Positions 7,736 through 14,447 of a stretch of 23,960 nucleotides of DNA are shown here, one piece after another. The notes beneath the pieces were generated by a model. It was given only the letters and a program-made list of their open reading frames with translations, made no database searches and was not told the DNA's origin. The translations under genes were made by a program, and so were the position numbers. Location: positions 1 to 23,960 of the forward strand of contig JBILCM010000035.1 of NCBI GenBank assembly GCA_044353165.1. The letters are read 5' to 3'. The DNA comes from JBILCM01 sp044353165. GTDB lineage: Bacteria; Bacillota; Bacilli; Paenibacillales; YIM-B00363. Position 1 is the first letter of the stretch, and every line of letters starts with the position of its first letter.

Positions 7736-8608
7736 TTATCTTTGTTCAAGGTGAATACTTGTTGGGTTTATTTCAGCAAAATTTTCACGGAATTCACTCG
7801 GCGAAAGCCCGGTTTGTTCTTTGAAAAACTTGGAGAAGTACGAAAACTCAAGACCCAAAGATTCTGCAATGTGATGGATGGTTGTATCCGAAAAAATGAG
7901 CTGGTGCTTCGCCCTTTCTAATCTAAGTTTGTTCATATATTGTACAGGTGTGAATCCTACGGTCTCCCGAAACACACGAATAAAATAATTCGGATGAAAA
8001 TGAGCGATGTCAGACAACTGTTTGATCGTAGGAGATTGTGCCAAGTAATTGTTCATATAATTGATGACGATGTTCATTTTCTCAAAATTTGCGTTCAGTT
8101 TCGATTGGAAGGTGACCACTGGACTGCATTCAATGAATGTGCAGATGATTTGCATCAGCAACGCACGGATTCGGATTTCGCCTGTAATACCTCCGCCTGT
8201 GCGATGCAACTTGATAAGCTCCTCAAACTGTTGTTTGAGGGGTTCTTTCTTGTCTTCAGGCAGCTCGAAACATAGAGGGGTGTGGATGATATCAAAGAGT
8301 GGAATATTCCCGATGGATGCATTGAAGTGGCACCAATATTTCCGATAAGTGGATTGGGGATTGCTTATGCCGAATTTTTGCCACTTTCCACTTGGGAGCA
8401 GGCAAAATTGACCTGCTGTCGGTGTGTACAATTTCCCGTTAGATTCAATGTATCCTTCACCTTCCATGATGTAATAAAGCTTATCGCAATTCGGCATATA
8501 TCCCGGACTATGCCAGTTTAAAGGAACTTTTATTTGAGCAGCAACAAGCAAATCCACTTGCACGTTTGAGATTATCGATTCCATGCGGGATGTCACAGCA
8601 CGATTCAT
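7736..8608 (-). CDS. AraC-family transcriptional regulator with N-terminal cupin
   Basis: About 290 residues. The N-terminal half is a cupin-type ligand-binding domain (LYYIMEGEGYIESNGK, QFCLLPSGK, then YRKYWCHF), and the C-terminal ~100 residues hold two helix-turn-helix units (TIKQLSDIAHFHPNYFIRVF and HHIAESLGLEFSYFSKFFKE). Such proteins sense a sugar and activate transport or glycosidase genes. ATG 8608 is preceded by AGGTGG at good spacing; GTG 8620 is an in-frame alternative. It is divergent from the sugar-binding lipoprotein gene at 8817, its most likely target. It is a clear paralogue of the AraC gene at 13590-14447, sharing the KYWCHF cupin segment and much of the HTH. Its stop codon abuts the sulfatase pseudogene, marking a rearrangement point. 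Confidence 0.9.
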   Translation of the reverse strand: MNRAVTSRMESIISNVQVDLLVAAQIKVPLNWHSPGYMPNCDKLYYIMEGEGYIESNGKLYTPTAGQFCLLPSGKWQKFGISNPQSTYRKYWCHFNASIGNIPLFDIIHTPLCFELPEDKKEPLKQQFEELIKLHRTGGGITGEIRIRALLMQIICTFIECSPVVTFQSKLNANFEKMNIVINYMNNYLAQSPTIKQLSDIAHFHPNYFIRVFRETVGFTPVQYMNKLRLERAKHQLIFSDTTIHHIAESLGLEFSYFSKFFKEQTGLSPSEFRENFAEINPTSIHLEQR

Positions 8609-8629
8609 CACTTGGACCACCTATAAGGG

Positions 8630-8652
8630 AAGGGACTGCTTTCTTGTCCCTT
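8630..8652. repeat. Inverted repeat in the AraC 5' leader
   Basis: AAGGGAC (8630-8636) and GTCCCTT (8646-8652) form a perfect 7-bp stem with a 9-base spacer, 22 bases upstream of the AraC start on the minus strand. No T-run follows, so it is not an evident terminator. It may be an operator or a leader hairpin. Confidence 0.35.
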
Positions 8653-8732
8653 GCTTCGTATTTATAAATTATAAAAAACATCAGTTTCGAAAACAAGATC
8701 ATATTCGTGAAGAGATGTGCAATTTATATGAA

Positions 8733-8760
8733 TTACAACTTCGTTAGATCAATTTATAAT
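8733..8760 (+). promoter_or_regulatory. Sigma-A promoter of the sugar-binding lipoprotein gene
   Basis: TTACAA (8733-8738) and a perfect TATAAT (8755-8760) are separated by 16 bp, about 57 bases upstream of the start codon at 8817. The gap between the divergent AraC and lipoprotein genes is AT-rich and carries no other clear element apart from the 8630-8652 repeat. Confidence 0.5.
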
Positions 8761-8816
8761 GAAAACGGTATCATAAAATTTTAAAACATGACCCACAGGG
8801 AGGATTCACGATCACG

Positions 8817-10523
8817 ATGAAAAGAAAATTGTTTTTATTGCTACTTGTTATTTTTATCGTAAGCACATCAACCATTGCTTGCAGCACGGAGTCGCAAACT
8901 TCCGAGGCAGAAAAACCTGCAGAGGAGGTTGCCGCTTCAGAACAAGCTGATGCAAGTGCAGCGGGAGCTGAATTAGCAGCTGCGAAAGCCGCTGAGGAAG
9001 CAGCGACAGCTGCGCAAACGCAAGCGCAAGCGGATGCAGAGAAAGCAGCTGAAGAGAAGGCTGAAGCCGAGAAGTTATTGGCGGAAGCGAAGACTGCAGA
9101 AGAGAAAGCAGCTGCTGAGAAACTCTTGGCTGAGAAACTGGCAGCAGAGCAAGCGGCGGCGCAAGAACTAGCAAGAGCCGAAGCGGAGAAATTGGCTGCG
9201 CAGAAAACAGCGAGTGCGAAAGCTGCCGCACAGGCTGCAGCAGCGCAAGCAAACCAGAAAGCTGCTGCAACCAAAACAGCAACGAATGCGCAAACCGCGA
9301 CTCAAGCTAGACCTGCAATTGATACGAAGCCTGTCACGTTAAAAGTGTGGGATCAGCATCCGTTCACAGACGAACACTGGGAGAAATTGATCGTTGCACC
9401 TTTGAAAGCGAAGTACCCCCACATCACGTTGGAGCGCACGAAATTTCAAGCGCCTATGAACTTAATGACATTGGTGGCTGGTGGTTACAAGCCGGACATT
9501 CTCATCTCCGGCTGGTGGGTTTTACCGACCGAGTTAATGCTCGACATCCCCATGCCGTTAGACGACTTAGCGAAAAAATTCAATACGGATTTAAGTCAAT
9601 TTAAACCGGAAATGATGGATGGCATGCGTGGGTTTGCCGATGGCGCCAATAAGGGCAAACTCATGGGTTTACCTTACGCCTCGAACACGGCAGTATTATT
9701 ATACAACAAAGATATATTTGACCGATTCGGTGTTCCTTACCCGAAAGATGGCATCACATTCAATCAAACGGTTGAGCTTTCGAAGAAGCTGACACGACTA
9801 CACGAGGGTACACAATACTACGGCATGGTGCCAAGTAATCTTAAACCGATGGTAGAACAACTCTCAATTGATAAAATTAATCTTAAGACCCACGAGGCGA
9901 ATTTTATTAACGATGGCATGAAAAAGATAATGCAACATCAATTGGATATTTATAACATACCGGGTTACGATTTTAACAAAATCACTTTTCAACAAGGAGC
10001 CAAATTTTTCAGGGATAAAAACATAGGGATGGTATCAACAGCATTTCTCGGTTTGACGCTTCTATACAGCAAGGATTTGGCCGCAATGAATTGGGACATG
10101 GTCACGACGCCACAGTGGGAGGATCGTCCTGGGATCGGTACGAAAGTCGATGCGCATTCATTCCAAATCTCCCGCGAATCCAAGCATAAAGAACAAGCCT
10201 ACTTGGCGATCGAATACCTTACTGCATCCAAGGAAGCACAGACCAATTTTTCAAGGTCAGGTTGGATATCTGTGTTGAAGGACCCTGAGATCATCAACCA
10301 ACTTTCTGCTGATAATCCTGTCATGAAAGGGAAGAATATGGTTAAAGCGATTTCACTCAAGCCAGCGCCTAATCTCATTTTCCACGAATATGAAAATCTT
10401 GTGGTACCTAAATTATTAAATGTGGTGAAACAAATGGTAGTTGAGAAAGTCGACATCAACACAGCATTGCGTACCAACCAAGAGGAATTAACGAAAGACA
10501 TTAAAGCACGCATGAAAAAGTAA
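8817..10523 (+). CDS. Extracellular solute-binding lipoprotein (family 1) with a long Ala/Glu/Lys-rich helical stalk
   Basis: A 568-residue lipoprotein. Residues 1-21 form a signal peptide (charged MKRK, hydrophobic core) ending in lipobox TIAC, with Cys22 as the anchored residue. Residues about 23-170 are almost entirely Ala, Glu, Lys and Gln (blocks such as AEEKAEAEKLLAEAKTAEEK) and should form one long helix or coiled coil, reminiscent of the TolA stalk. From about residue 172 (VTLKVWDQHPF) to the end is a family-1 sugar-binding protein fold (LVAGGYKPDILISGWW, GLPYASNTAVLLYNKDIF). It would capture sugars or oligosaccharides outside the membrane for an ABC importer, but no permease or ATPase of the sugar type is encoded nearby. 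SD GGGAGGA lies about 12 bases before ATG 8817, longer than usual. The divergent AraC gene is the probable regulator. A normal SBP of this family lacks such a stalk. Confidence 0.85.
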   Translation: MKRKLFLLLLVIFIVSTSTIACSTESQTSEAEKPAEEVAASEQADASAAGAELAAAKAAEEAATAAQTQAQADAEKAAEEKAEAEKLLAEAKTAEEKAAAEKLLAEKLAAEQAAAQELARAEAEKLAAQKTASAKAAAQAAAAQANQKAAATKTATNAQTATQARPAIDTKPVTLKVWDQHPFTDEHWEKLIVAPLKAKYPHITLERTKFQAPMNLMTLVAGGYKPDILISGWWVLPTELMLDIPMPLDDLAKKFNTDLSQFKPEMMDGMRGFADGANKGKLMGLPYASNTAVLLYNKDIFDRFGVPYPKDGITFNQTVELSKKLTRLHEGTQYYGMVPSNLKPMVEQLSIDKINLKTHEANFINDGMKKIMQHQLDIYNIPGYDFNKITFQQGAKFFRDKNIGMVSTAFLGLTLLYSKDLAAMNWDMVTTPQWEDRPGIGTKVDAHSFQISRESKHKEQAYLAIEYLTASKEAQTNFSRSGWISVLKDPEIINQLSADNPVMKGKNMVKAISLKPAPNLIFHEYENLVVPKLLNVVKQMVVEKVDINTALRTNQEELTKDIKARMKK

Positions 10524-10541
10524 CTTATCTGGACATCCATG

Positions 10542-10574
10542 AACCAGATCCGTTTACAACGGATCTGGTTTTTT
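10542..10574 (+). terminator. Rho-independent terminator after the lipoprotein gene
   Basis: A perfect 12-bp stem AACCAGATCCGT (10542-10553) / ACGGATCTGGTT (10559-10570) with a 5-base loop is followed by TTTT. It lies 19 bases after the stop codon of the solute-binding protein, so that gene forms a single-gene transcript. It also separates it from the convergent RraA/UxaA operon. Confidence 0.9.
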
Positions 10575-10585
10575 GTTCCTGGTGT

Positions 10586-11248
10586 TCAAAACCAACCATG
10601 CTTGTAATAAGATTCAAGCGGATGGACGCCATTCATCACATCGTTGCGTACGTGATTTTCGGTCGCAACGAGTGATTCTGCGCGAAGCAAGACGTCTTCG
10701 GCAATGGACAACGGCACGACGACAACGCCATCGCTGTCTGCGACGATGATATCCCCAGGGCAGATTGTCACATTCTTCATTCGAATCGGGACATTGTATT
10801 CCTTGAGGCACCAACGACCTACCACATCTGCTGGCGTCGTGTATAGGTGAAACACAGGTAATCCAAGTTTGTTAATGTAATCGACATCGCGAACTCCTCC
10901 ATAGATCACAGCACCTACGCCGCCGCGTGCCTGAATGGTGGTGGAAGAGAGCTCGCCAAGATGCGAACACGTATCATCATTCGGTTGAGTGATCACAACA
11001 TTGTGTGGTTTTACATCACCCAGCATCTTCAAGAGCGGAATAAAAATTTCATTATTGTCATCCACATGTGTTGATTCACCGCGCACGGTCAGTGCCGTCC
11101 CGCAAAATCGAGAATCGGGGCGCAAGGGCTTCAATTCCTTCGGCAATACTTGATTGCGGTAACCGAGCTGATCGAGGGAGTCCGAGATCGCCCCCGTATA
11201 GATGATAGAGAACCGTCTAATGATATCTTCTATTAGAATTGCGCTCAT
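10586..11248 (-). CDS. RraA / HMG aldolase family protein (putative 2-keto-3-deoxy acid aldolase)
   Basis: A 220-residue member of the RraA/HMG-CHA aldolase superfamily. The signature IYGGVRDVDYI has Arg120 and Asp121, the substrate and metal residues of class II pyruvate aldolases, preceded by GELSSTTIQARGGVGA. Family members cleave 4-hydroxy-2-keto acids to pyruvate plus an aldehyde or keto acid; others are RNase E inhibitors, unlikely in this context. ATG 11248 is chosen because AGGAGG lies at good spacing before it; the frame opens 13 codons earlier but would overlap the UxaA stop region without an SD. It is the last gene of the leftward uxaA operon, 23 bases downstream of the UxaA stop. 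Inference: it splits the 2-keto-3-deoxy sugar acid made by the UxaA pair. Confidence 0.8.
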   Translation of the reverse strand: MSAILIEDIIRRFSIIYTGAISDSLDQLGYRNQVLPKELKPLRPDSRFCGTALTVRGESTHVDDNNEIFIPLLKMLGDVKPHNVVITQPNDDTCSHLGELSSTTIQARGGVGAVIYGGVRDVDYINKLGLPVFHLYTTPADVVGRWCLKEYNVPIRMKNVTICPGDIIVADSDGVVVVPLSIAEDVLLRAESLVATENHVRNDVMNGVHPLESYYKHGWF

Positions 11249-11271
11249 AAATAGTGATTCCTCCTCATATT

Positions 11272-12444
11272 TTACATCACATCGCATGCTCGGCCGGGTT
11301 TATATGGAATGTGGTATTCCTTATGCCCTAGCTGTTCGGCTTTCGTCAATTGGCCATCGGCGACTGCGGAAATCAACGCTAAAATACGCTGTCCTACTTG
11401 TTCAACCGATTCCGTACCTGTTAAGATTCCATCGGCATGAATGTCTATGTTGTCCGCCATTGTGCGGCACGTTGTCGGGTTGCCGCAAATTTTCAAGACA
11501 GGCGCCACCACAGACCCTACGACGCTGCCTCTACCCGTTGTGAACAACAACATGTGCGCCCCAGATGCCAGTAAGGTAATTAATCCATCATTGTCGTTTT
11601 CTTCGTAGATGGTGAGTTGATTTGAATCGGTAAGTCCGACTTTGTCTAACAAATACAGGCCTTGACCGTCTGGTTTTTCAGCAGTTTTCACAATTCCGCG
11701 GATCGGCTTCGTTCCGACCTTGCAGAGCGCTCCCATCGACTTTTCTTCAATGGTCGTCAATCCGCCTGCTTCATTCCCTGTGGAAACAGCGAACGTTTTG
11801 ATTTTATTCCCAAGGTCTTGAGCGCGCCATAACCCTTGTTTCAACTGATGGGCAACCGCTTCAGTGTGTGTCCGTTCCATCAAGACGTCGCCGCAACCGA
11901 GCAACTCCGGTAATTCACTAAAAATGGCAGTGCCTCCCTGTTCGATAAAGCGATCCGTCGCCCACCCCGTCGCTGGATTCGCCGTGAGTCCTGATGTTGC
12001 ATCCGAACCGCCGCATTCAATGCCGATGATCAGATCGTGCAAACTGATCTCAACCCGTTGCGCAGCGAGTCCCTGTTCTGCCATGGATGCCGCGAGCATG
12101 CAACCTCTCTGTATCGTTGAGATTGTTCCGCCTGTTTCTTGGATCGAGAGGAACTCGACCGGTTTACCGCTCAACTTGATTTGTCTTACTAAATTGTCTA
12201 CGTCAGTGCTTTCGCATCCGAGCCGAACGATCAGCACGCCGGCTACGTTCGGATGCCGGCCCAACTCCACCATCATGCGGAATGCATACGGATCTCCGTA
12301 ACATCCGGCGAAACCGAACACTTCAGCTTCAGGCACTTTGCGAGCAATCGAATCTGCAACATGATGTGCGCATTCCACGGTATACATGATAGCGATATGA
12401 TTACGTATTCCGATTCTTCCATCCGCTCTCTTGAATCCCCTCAT
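11272..12444 (-). CDS. UxaA-family sugar acid dehydratase, large subunit
   Basis: A 390-residue UxaA C-terminal-type protein (altronate/galactarate dehydratase family), which removes water from a sugar acid to give a 2-keto-3-deoxy acid. Family marks are FKRADGRIGIRN at the N-terminus, IGIECGGSDATSGLTANPA, GNEAGGLTTIEEKS and FTTGRGSVVGS. Conserved cysteines (CYGD, GCESTD, ECGG, CGNPTTC) suit the iron site of the family. ATG 12444 follows AAAGGAG at good spacing; a longer frame upstream runs antisense to no known domain. It overlaps the SAF-subunit gene by 44 bases, pointing to translational coupling. In many Bacillota the dehydratase is split into a small SAF subunit and this large one. Sulfolactate sulfo-lyase (SuyAB) has the same architecture and cannot be excluded. 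Confidence 0.85.
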   Translation of the reverse strand: MRGFKRADGRIGIRNHIAIMYTVECAHHVADSIARKVPEAEVFGFAGCYGDPYAFRMMVELGRHPNVAGVLIVRLGCESTDVDNLVRQIKLSGKPVEFLSIQETGGTISTIQRGCMLAASMAEQGLAAQRVEISLHDLIIGIECGGSDATSGLTANPATGWATDRFIEQGGTAIFSELPELLGCGDVLMERTHTEAVAHQLKQGLWRAQDLGNKIKTFAVSTGNEAGGLTTIEEKSMGALCKVGTKPIRGIVKTAEKPDGQGLYLLDKVGLTDSNQLTIYEENDNDGLITLLASGAHMLLFTTGRGSVVGSVVAPVLKICGNPTTCRTMADNIDIHADGILTGTESVEQVGQRILALISAVADGQLTKAEQLGHKEYHIPYKPGRACDVM

Positions 12445-12745
12445 GGTGTTCTCCTTTCCATTGATTACTCCGCAAATTGTGTAAGTGAACATGGGTACCG
12501 GCCGCAATATCTTCATAAGCAACCCCGATCGGCACGCCATATTTGAACACTTCTTGTCCAGCAGCAATCGTCGTCAAAGAAAATTTGTGAAGTGTTTCGA
12601 TCGGCTCAACAATGGGAAGCTTCCCCTGAAATTTTCCACTCGAGATTTGTAGAACACACGGTTCTATAGGCTCCAGTGCTGTAGCAACATGATCCTCTAG
12701 GTGAAGGATGATATATCGAGTTGAAGCATTTGACAAATAGAACAC
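12401..12745 (-). CDS. UxaA-family dehydratase small subunit (SAF domain)
   Basis: A 114-residue protein whose body is an SAF domain: YIILHLEDHVATAL near the start, HKFSLTTIAAGQEVFKYGVPIG in the middle and the AGTHVHLHNL motif with the characteristic His cluster. It pairs with the large subunit encoded next, forming a split altronate-dehydratase-like enzyme. The last 20 or so residues (after HNL) fall in the overlap with the large-subunit gene and look unconstrained. The start is uncertain: GTG 12745 is the first possibility but its SD is weak (TTGGGG), and a TTG three codons later is an alternative. The palindromic operator lies 11 bases upstream of the GTG, so the operon should be repressed when it is occupied. 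Confidence 0.8.
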   Translation of the reverse strand: MFYLSNASTRYIILHLEDHVATALEPIEPCVLQISSGKFQGKLPIVEPIETLHKFSLTTIAAGQEVFKYGVPIGVAYEDIAAGTHVHLHNLRSNQWKGEHHEGIQESGWKNRNT

Positions 12746-12756
12746 CCCAATCTATA

Positions 12757-12776
12757 ATTTTCATATATATGAAAAT
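12757..12776. promoter_or_regulatory. Palindromic operator copy 2 (20-bp perfect palindrome)
   Basis: ATTTTCATATATATGAAAAT is a perfect 20-bp palindrome in the gap between the uxaA operon (leftward) and the IclR gene (rightward). It matches the palindrome before the GH95-like gene in 16 of 17 core bases. Relative to the uxaA promoter (12826-12798) it lies downstream of the expected start site. The adjacent IclR protein is the obvious candidate binder, with likely autoregulation. Confidence 0.7.
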
Positions 12777-12797
12777 ATCATTCATTAATATGTTATT

Positions 12798-12826
12798 AAT
12801 ATAGCTATGAAATCATAAAGAGTCAA
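12798..12826 (-). promoter_or_regulatory. Sigma-A promoter of the uxaA-rraA operon
   Basis: On the minus strand TTGACT (12826-12821) and TATATT (12803-12798) are separated by exactly 17 bp, a strong consensus match. The expected start site is near 12791, so the operator at 12776-12757 falls at about +15 to +34. The -10 overlaps one of two direct repeats ATTAATAT (12784-12791 and 12795-12802, 11-bp period). Confidence 0.6.
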
Positions 12827-12839
12827 CGGGGGGATTGGA

Positions 12840-13583
12840 GTGACGGTGAAATCTGCCGATCGTGTTTTTGATATTCTGGAGTTGTTGTTGCATCAACCGG
12901 AAGGGTTATCTGCTCACGACATGAGCAAACAGCTGGGCATTGCCAATAGTAGCATGCATGCACTCATTCAAACGATGGAGGAACGCAGATACATCCGGTT
13001 GTTGTCATCGCGCAGGTGGGTCATCGGCACCAAATTTGTTGAATTCACGCAAGTCTTAACGAACCAATCGTTACAATCGAGCGCAAAACCGATGATGGAT
13101 AAGTTAGCAGGATTGTTTAATGAGAATGTGCATCTGGCCGTGCTGGATGGGTTGCACGTTGTTTATGTGGCCGTTCATGAAACAAAGCATCCACTTCGTT
13201 ATCACGTTCAAGTGGGTGAAATGCAACCTGCACATATTACGGGTGTAGGGAAAGTACTCTTATCTCAGTTTACTGAGGAGCGGATTAGGGAGATGTATAA
13301 GGATTTCGTCTTTGACCGAATCACAGATACAACGATAGTAACTATGGAGGCATTGGTACAAGAGTCGAAGCTTGTTCGTCAGCAAGGGTATGCAGTGGAT
13401 AATGGGGAATCTTATGAGGGTGCACGTTGCTATGCAGCACCTATATACAACGCAATAGGTCAGATGGTTGCCAGTATCAGTGTTAGCATCCCCTTCTTTC
13501 GACTGGAACAGGATCAAGTGGCAAGAATCATACGATCCGTCATAGATGCTGGCATAGCGATCGGTAATCATATTCACCGATAG
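12840..13583 (+). CDS. IclR-family transcriptional regulator
   Basis: A 247-residue IclR protein: N-terminal winged helix (SADRVFDILELLL, then LSAHDMSKQLGIANSSMHALIQTMEERRYI, about 4-54) and a C-terminal effector-binding GAF-like domain with the typical ITGVGKVLLSQF and GYAVDNGESYEGARCYAAPIY segments. IclR regulators of this type commonly control sugar-acid catabolism by binding a palindrome near the promoter and releasing it on binding a keto-deoxy acid. The start is GTG 12840 with GGGGGGA upstream. It is divergent from the uxaA operon across a 94-bp gap holding a perfect palindrome. Inference: it represses the uxaA operon and, through the matching site at 3791, the GH95-like/sulfatase operon. 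Its 3' end lies 6 bases from the convergent AraC gene, with no terminator seen. Confidence 0.92.
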   Translation: MTVKSADRVFDILELLLHQPEGLSAHDMSKQLGIANSSMHALIQTMEERRYIRLLSSRRWVIGTKFVEFTQVLTNQSLQSSAKPMMDKLAGLFNENVHLAVLDGLHVVYVAVHETKHPLRYHVQVGEMQPAHITGVGKVLLSQFTEERIREMYKDFVFDRITDTTIVTMEALVQESKLVRQQGYAVDNGESYEGARCYAAPIYNAIGQMVASISVSIPFFRLEQDQVARIIRSVIDAGIAIGNHIHR

Positions 13584-13589
13584 TTCGGA

Positions 13590-14447
13590 TTACTCGCGAA
13601 ACAACTTCCGATAAGCGTGCGGAGCATAACCCGTCATCTTCTTAAACACCCGAGAAAAATAGTAGAGTTCCCATCCCAGTGCCGCGGCGGCTTCACCGAC
13701 GGAAGCATTCGAGGAGAGCAACAATTGCTTGGCTTTCTCGATTTTTAACCGATTCATGTATTGAATGGGCGGCACACCGAACACCTCATGAAAATACCGA
13801 TTGAAATAATTGGGACTCAGGTGCGCAATCCGTGATAATGCCTCGACCGTGACGCCATACGCGAGATGTTGTTCCATATAAGCTAACACAGGTTCTAATT
13901 TAATCGCATGCGAAGACTTGCCTATGCGTGATGACATTCTTCGATCGGCTTTATCAAGAAAGTAAGCAATACATTCAATTAATGTCGATTTAACCATCAA
14001 ATGGCCTGCGGTGTTGCGTCTCTTGGCATTGTCAATTAATTGTCGGAACAGAGTTTCTACCACACTATGTTCAGTAACTTCAACATAAGCGGGTGCTTGC
14101 AACATCTCGAACAACGGGACACTGCCTACATTCGCAAAGAAATGACACCAGTACTTCTTGAACGGATGTTGCGGATCTGTATGGAACGAATGCTCCACGC
14201 CAGCTGGCAGCAGAAACAACTGACCCGGTTTCGGTTCATAATCGATCCCGCCAATGCGAATCCATCCTCGCCCTTCCAGAAAAAAGTAAAACTTATGAAA
14301 TTCGCGCACACGATTCATTTCAGCCCACGATGCGGATAACTTGGACAACGCTGCAATTTCCAATCGGACTTGCAGATTATCAACGAGATTCGGTTCGGTG
14401 CTGCCATAATAGTCCAGGTGTTTAGCAATCATCGGGCTTGTATTCAT
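13590..14447 (-). CDS. AraC-family regulator with cupin domain (second gene of an AraC pair)
   Basis: A 285-residue regulator with an N-terminal cupin domain (FYFFLEGRGWIRIGG, QLFLLPAGVEHSF, KKYWCHFFANVGSVPLFEM) and C-terminal double HTH (VEALSRIAHLSPNYFNRYFHEVFG and VGEAAAALGWELYYFSRVFKKMTGYAP). It is closely related to the AraC gene at 7736-8608, sharing the KYWCHF segment and GNIPLF/GSVPLF. ATG 14447 overlaps the stop codon of the preceding AraC gene in an ATGA arrangement, with a GAGGAA site just before it, so the two are translationally coupled. ATG 14462 is a less likely start. It probably responds to a sugar or oligosaccharide from the same glycan and acts on a gene in this region. Confidence 0.9.
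   Translation of the reverse strand: MNTSPMIAKHLDYYGSTEPNLVDNLQVRLEIAALSKLSASWAEMNRVREFHKFYFFLEGRGWIRIGGIDYEPKPGQLFLLPAGVEHSFHTDPQHPFKKYWCHFFANVGSVPLFEMLQAPAYVEVTEHSVVETLFRQLIDNAKRRNTAGHLMVKSTLIECIAYFLDKADRRMSSRIGKSSHAIKLEPVLAYMEQHLAYGVTVEALSRIAHLSPNYFNRYFHEVFGVPPIQYMNRLKIEKAKQLLLSSNASVGEAAAALGWELYYFSRVFKKMTGYAPHAYRKLFRE

Noticed and set aside
7736..7921. Continuation of the sulfatase remnant's frame into the AraC region
   Set aside because: Sulfatase similarity ends at about 7735; the rest is antisense to the conserved HTH of the AraC protein.
8771..9282. Two long Ala/Ser- and Leu/Gln-rich open frames antisense to the lipoprotein stalk
   Set aside because: They arise because the GCN/GAR-rich stalk sequence has no stops on the other strand; no SD, and composition is only the mirror of the repeat.
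8917..9310. Repetitive GCA/GAA tract considered as a tandem repeat or CRISPR-like array
   Set aside because: There are no equal-length repeats with unique spacers; it is plain low-complexity coding sequence for a helical stalk.
11272..12745. UxaA pair as sulfolactate sulfo-lyase SuyAB, linking to the sulfatases
   Set aside because: The architecture fits, but no sulfolactate dehydrogenase, sulfite exporter or other sulfonate gene is present; sulfatases release sulfate, not sulfonates. Kept only as an alternative.
13559..13580. Possible terminator ATCGGT/ACCGAT at the end of the IclR gene
   Set aside because: Stem of only 6 bp with a 10-base loop and no T-run after it.
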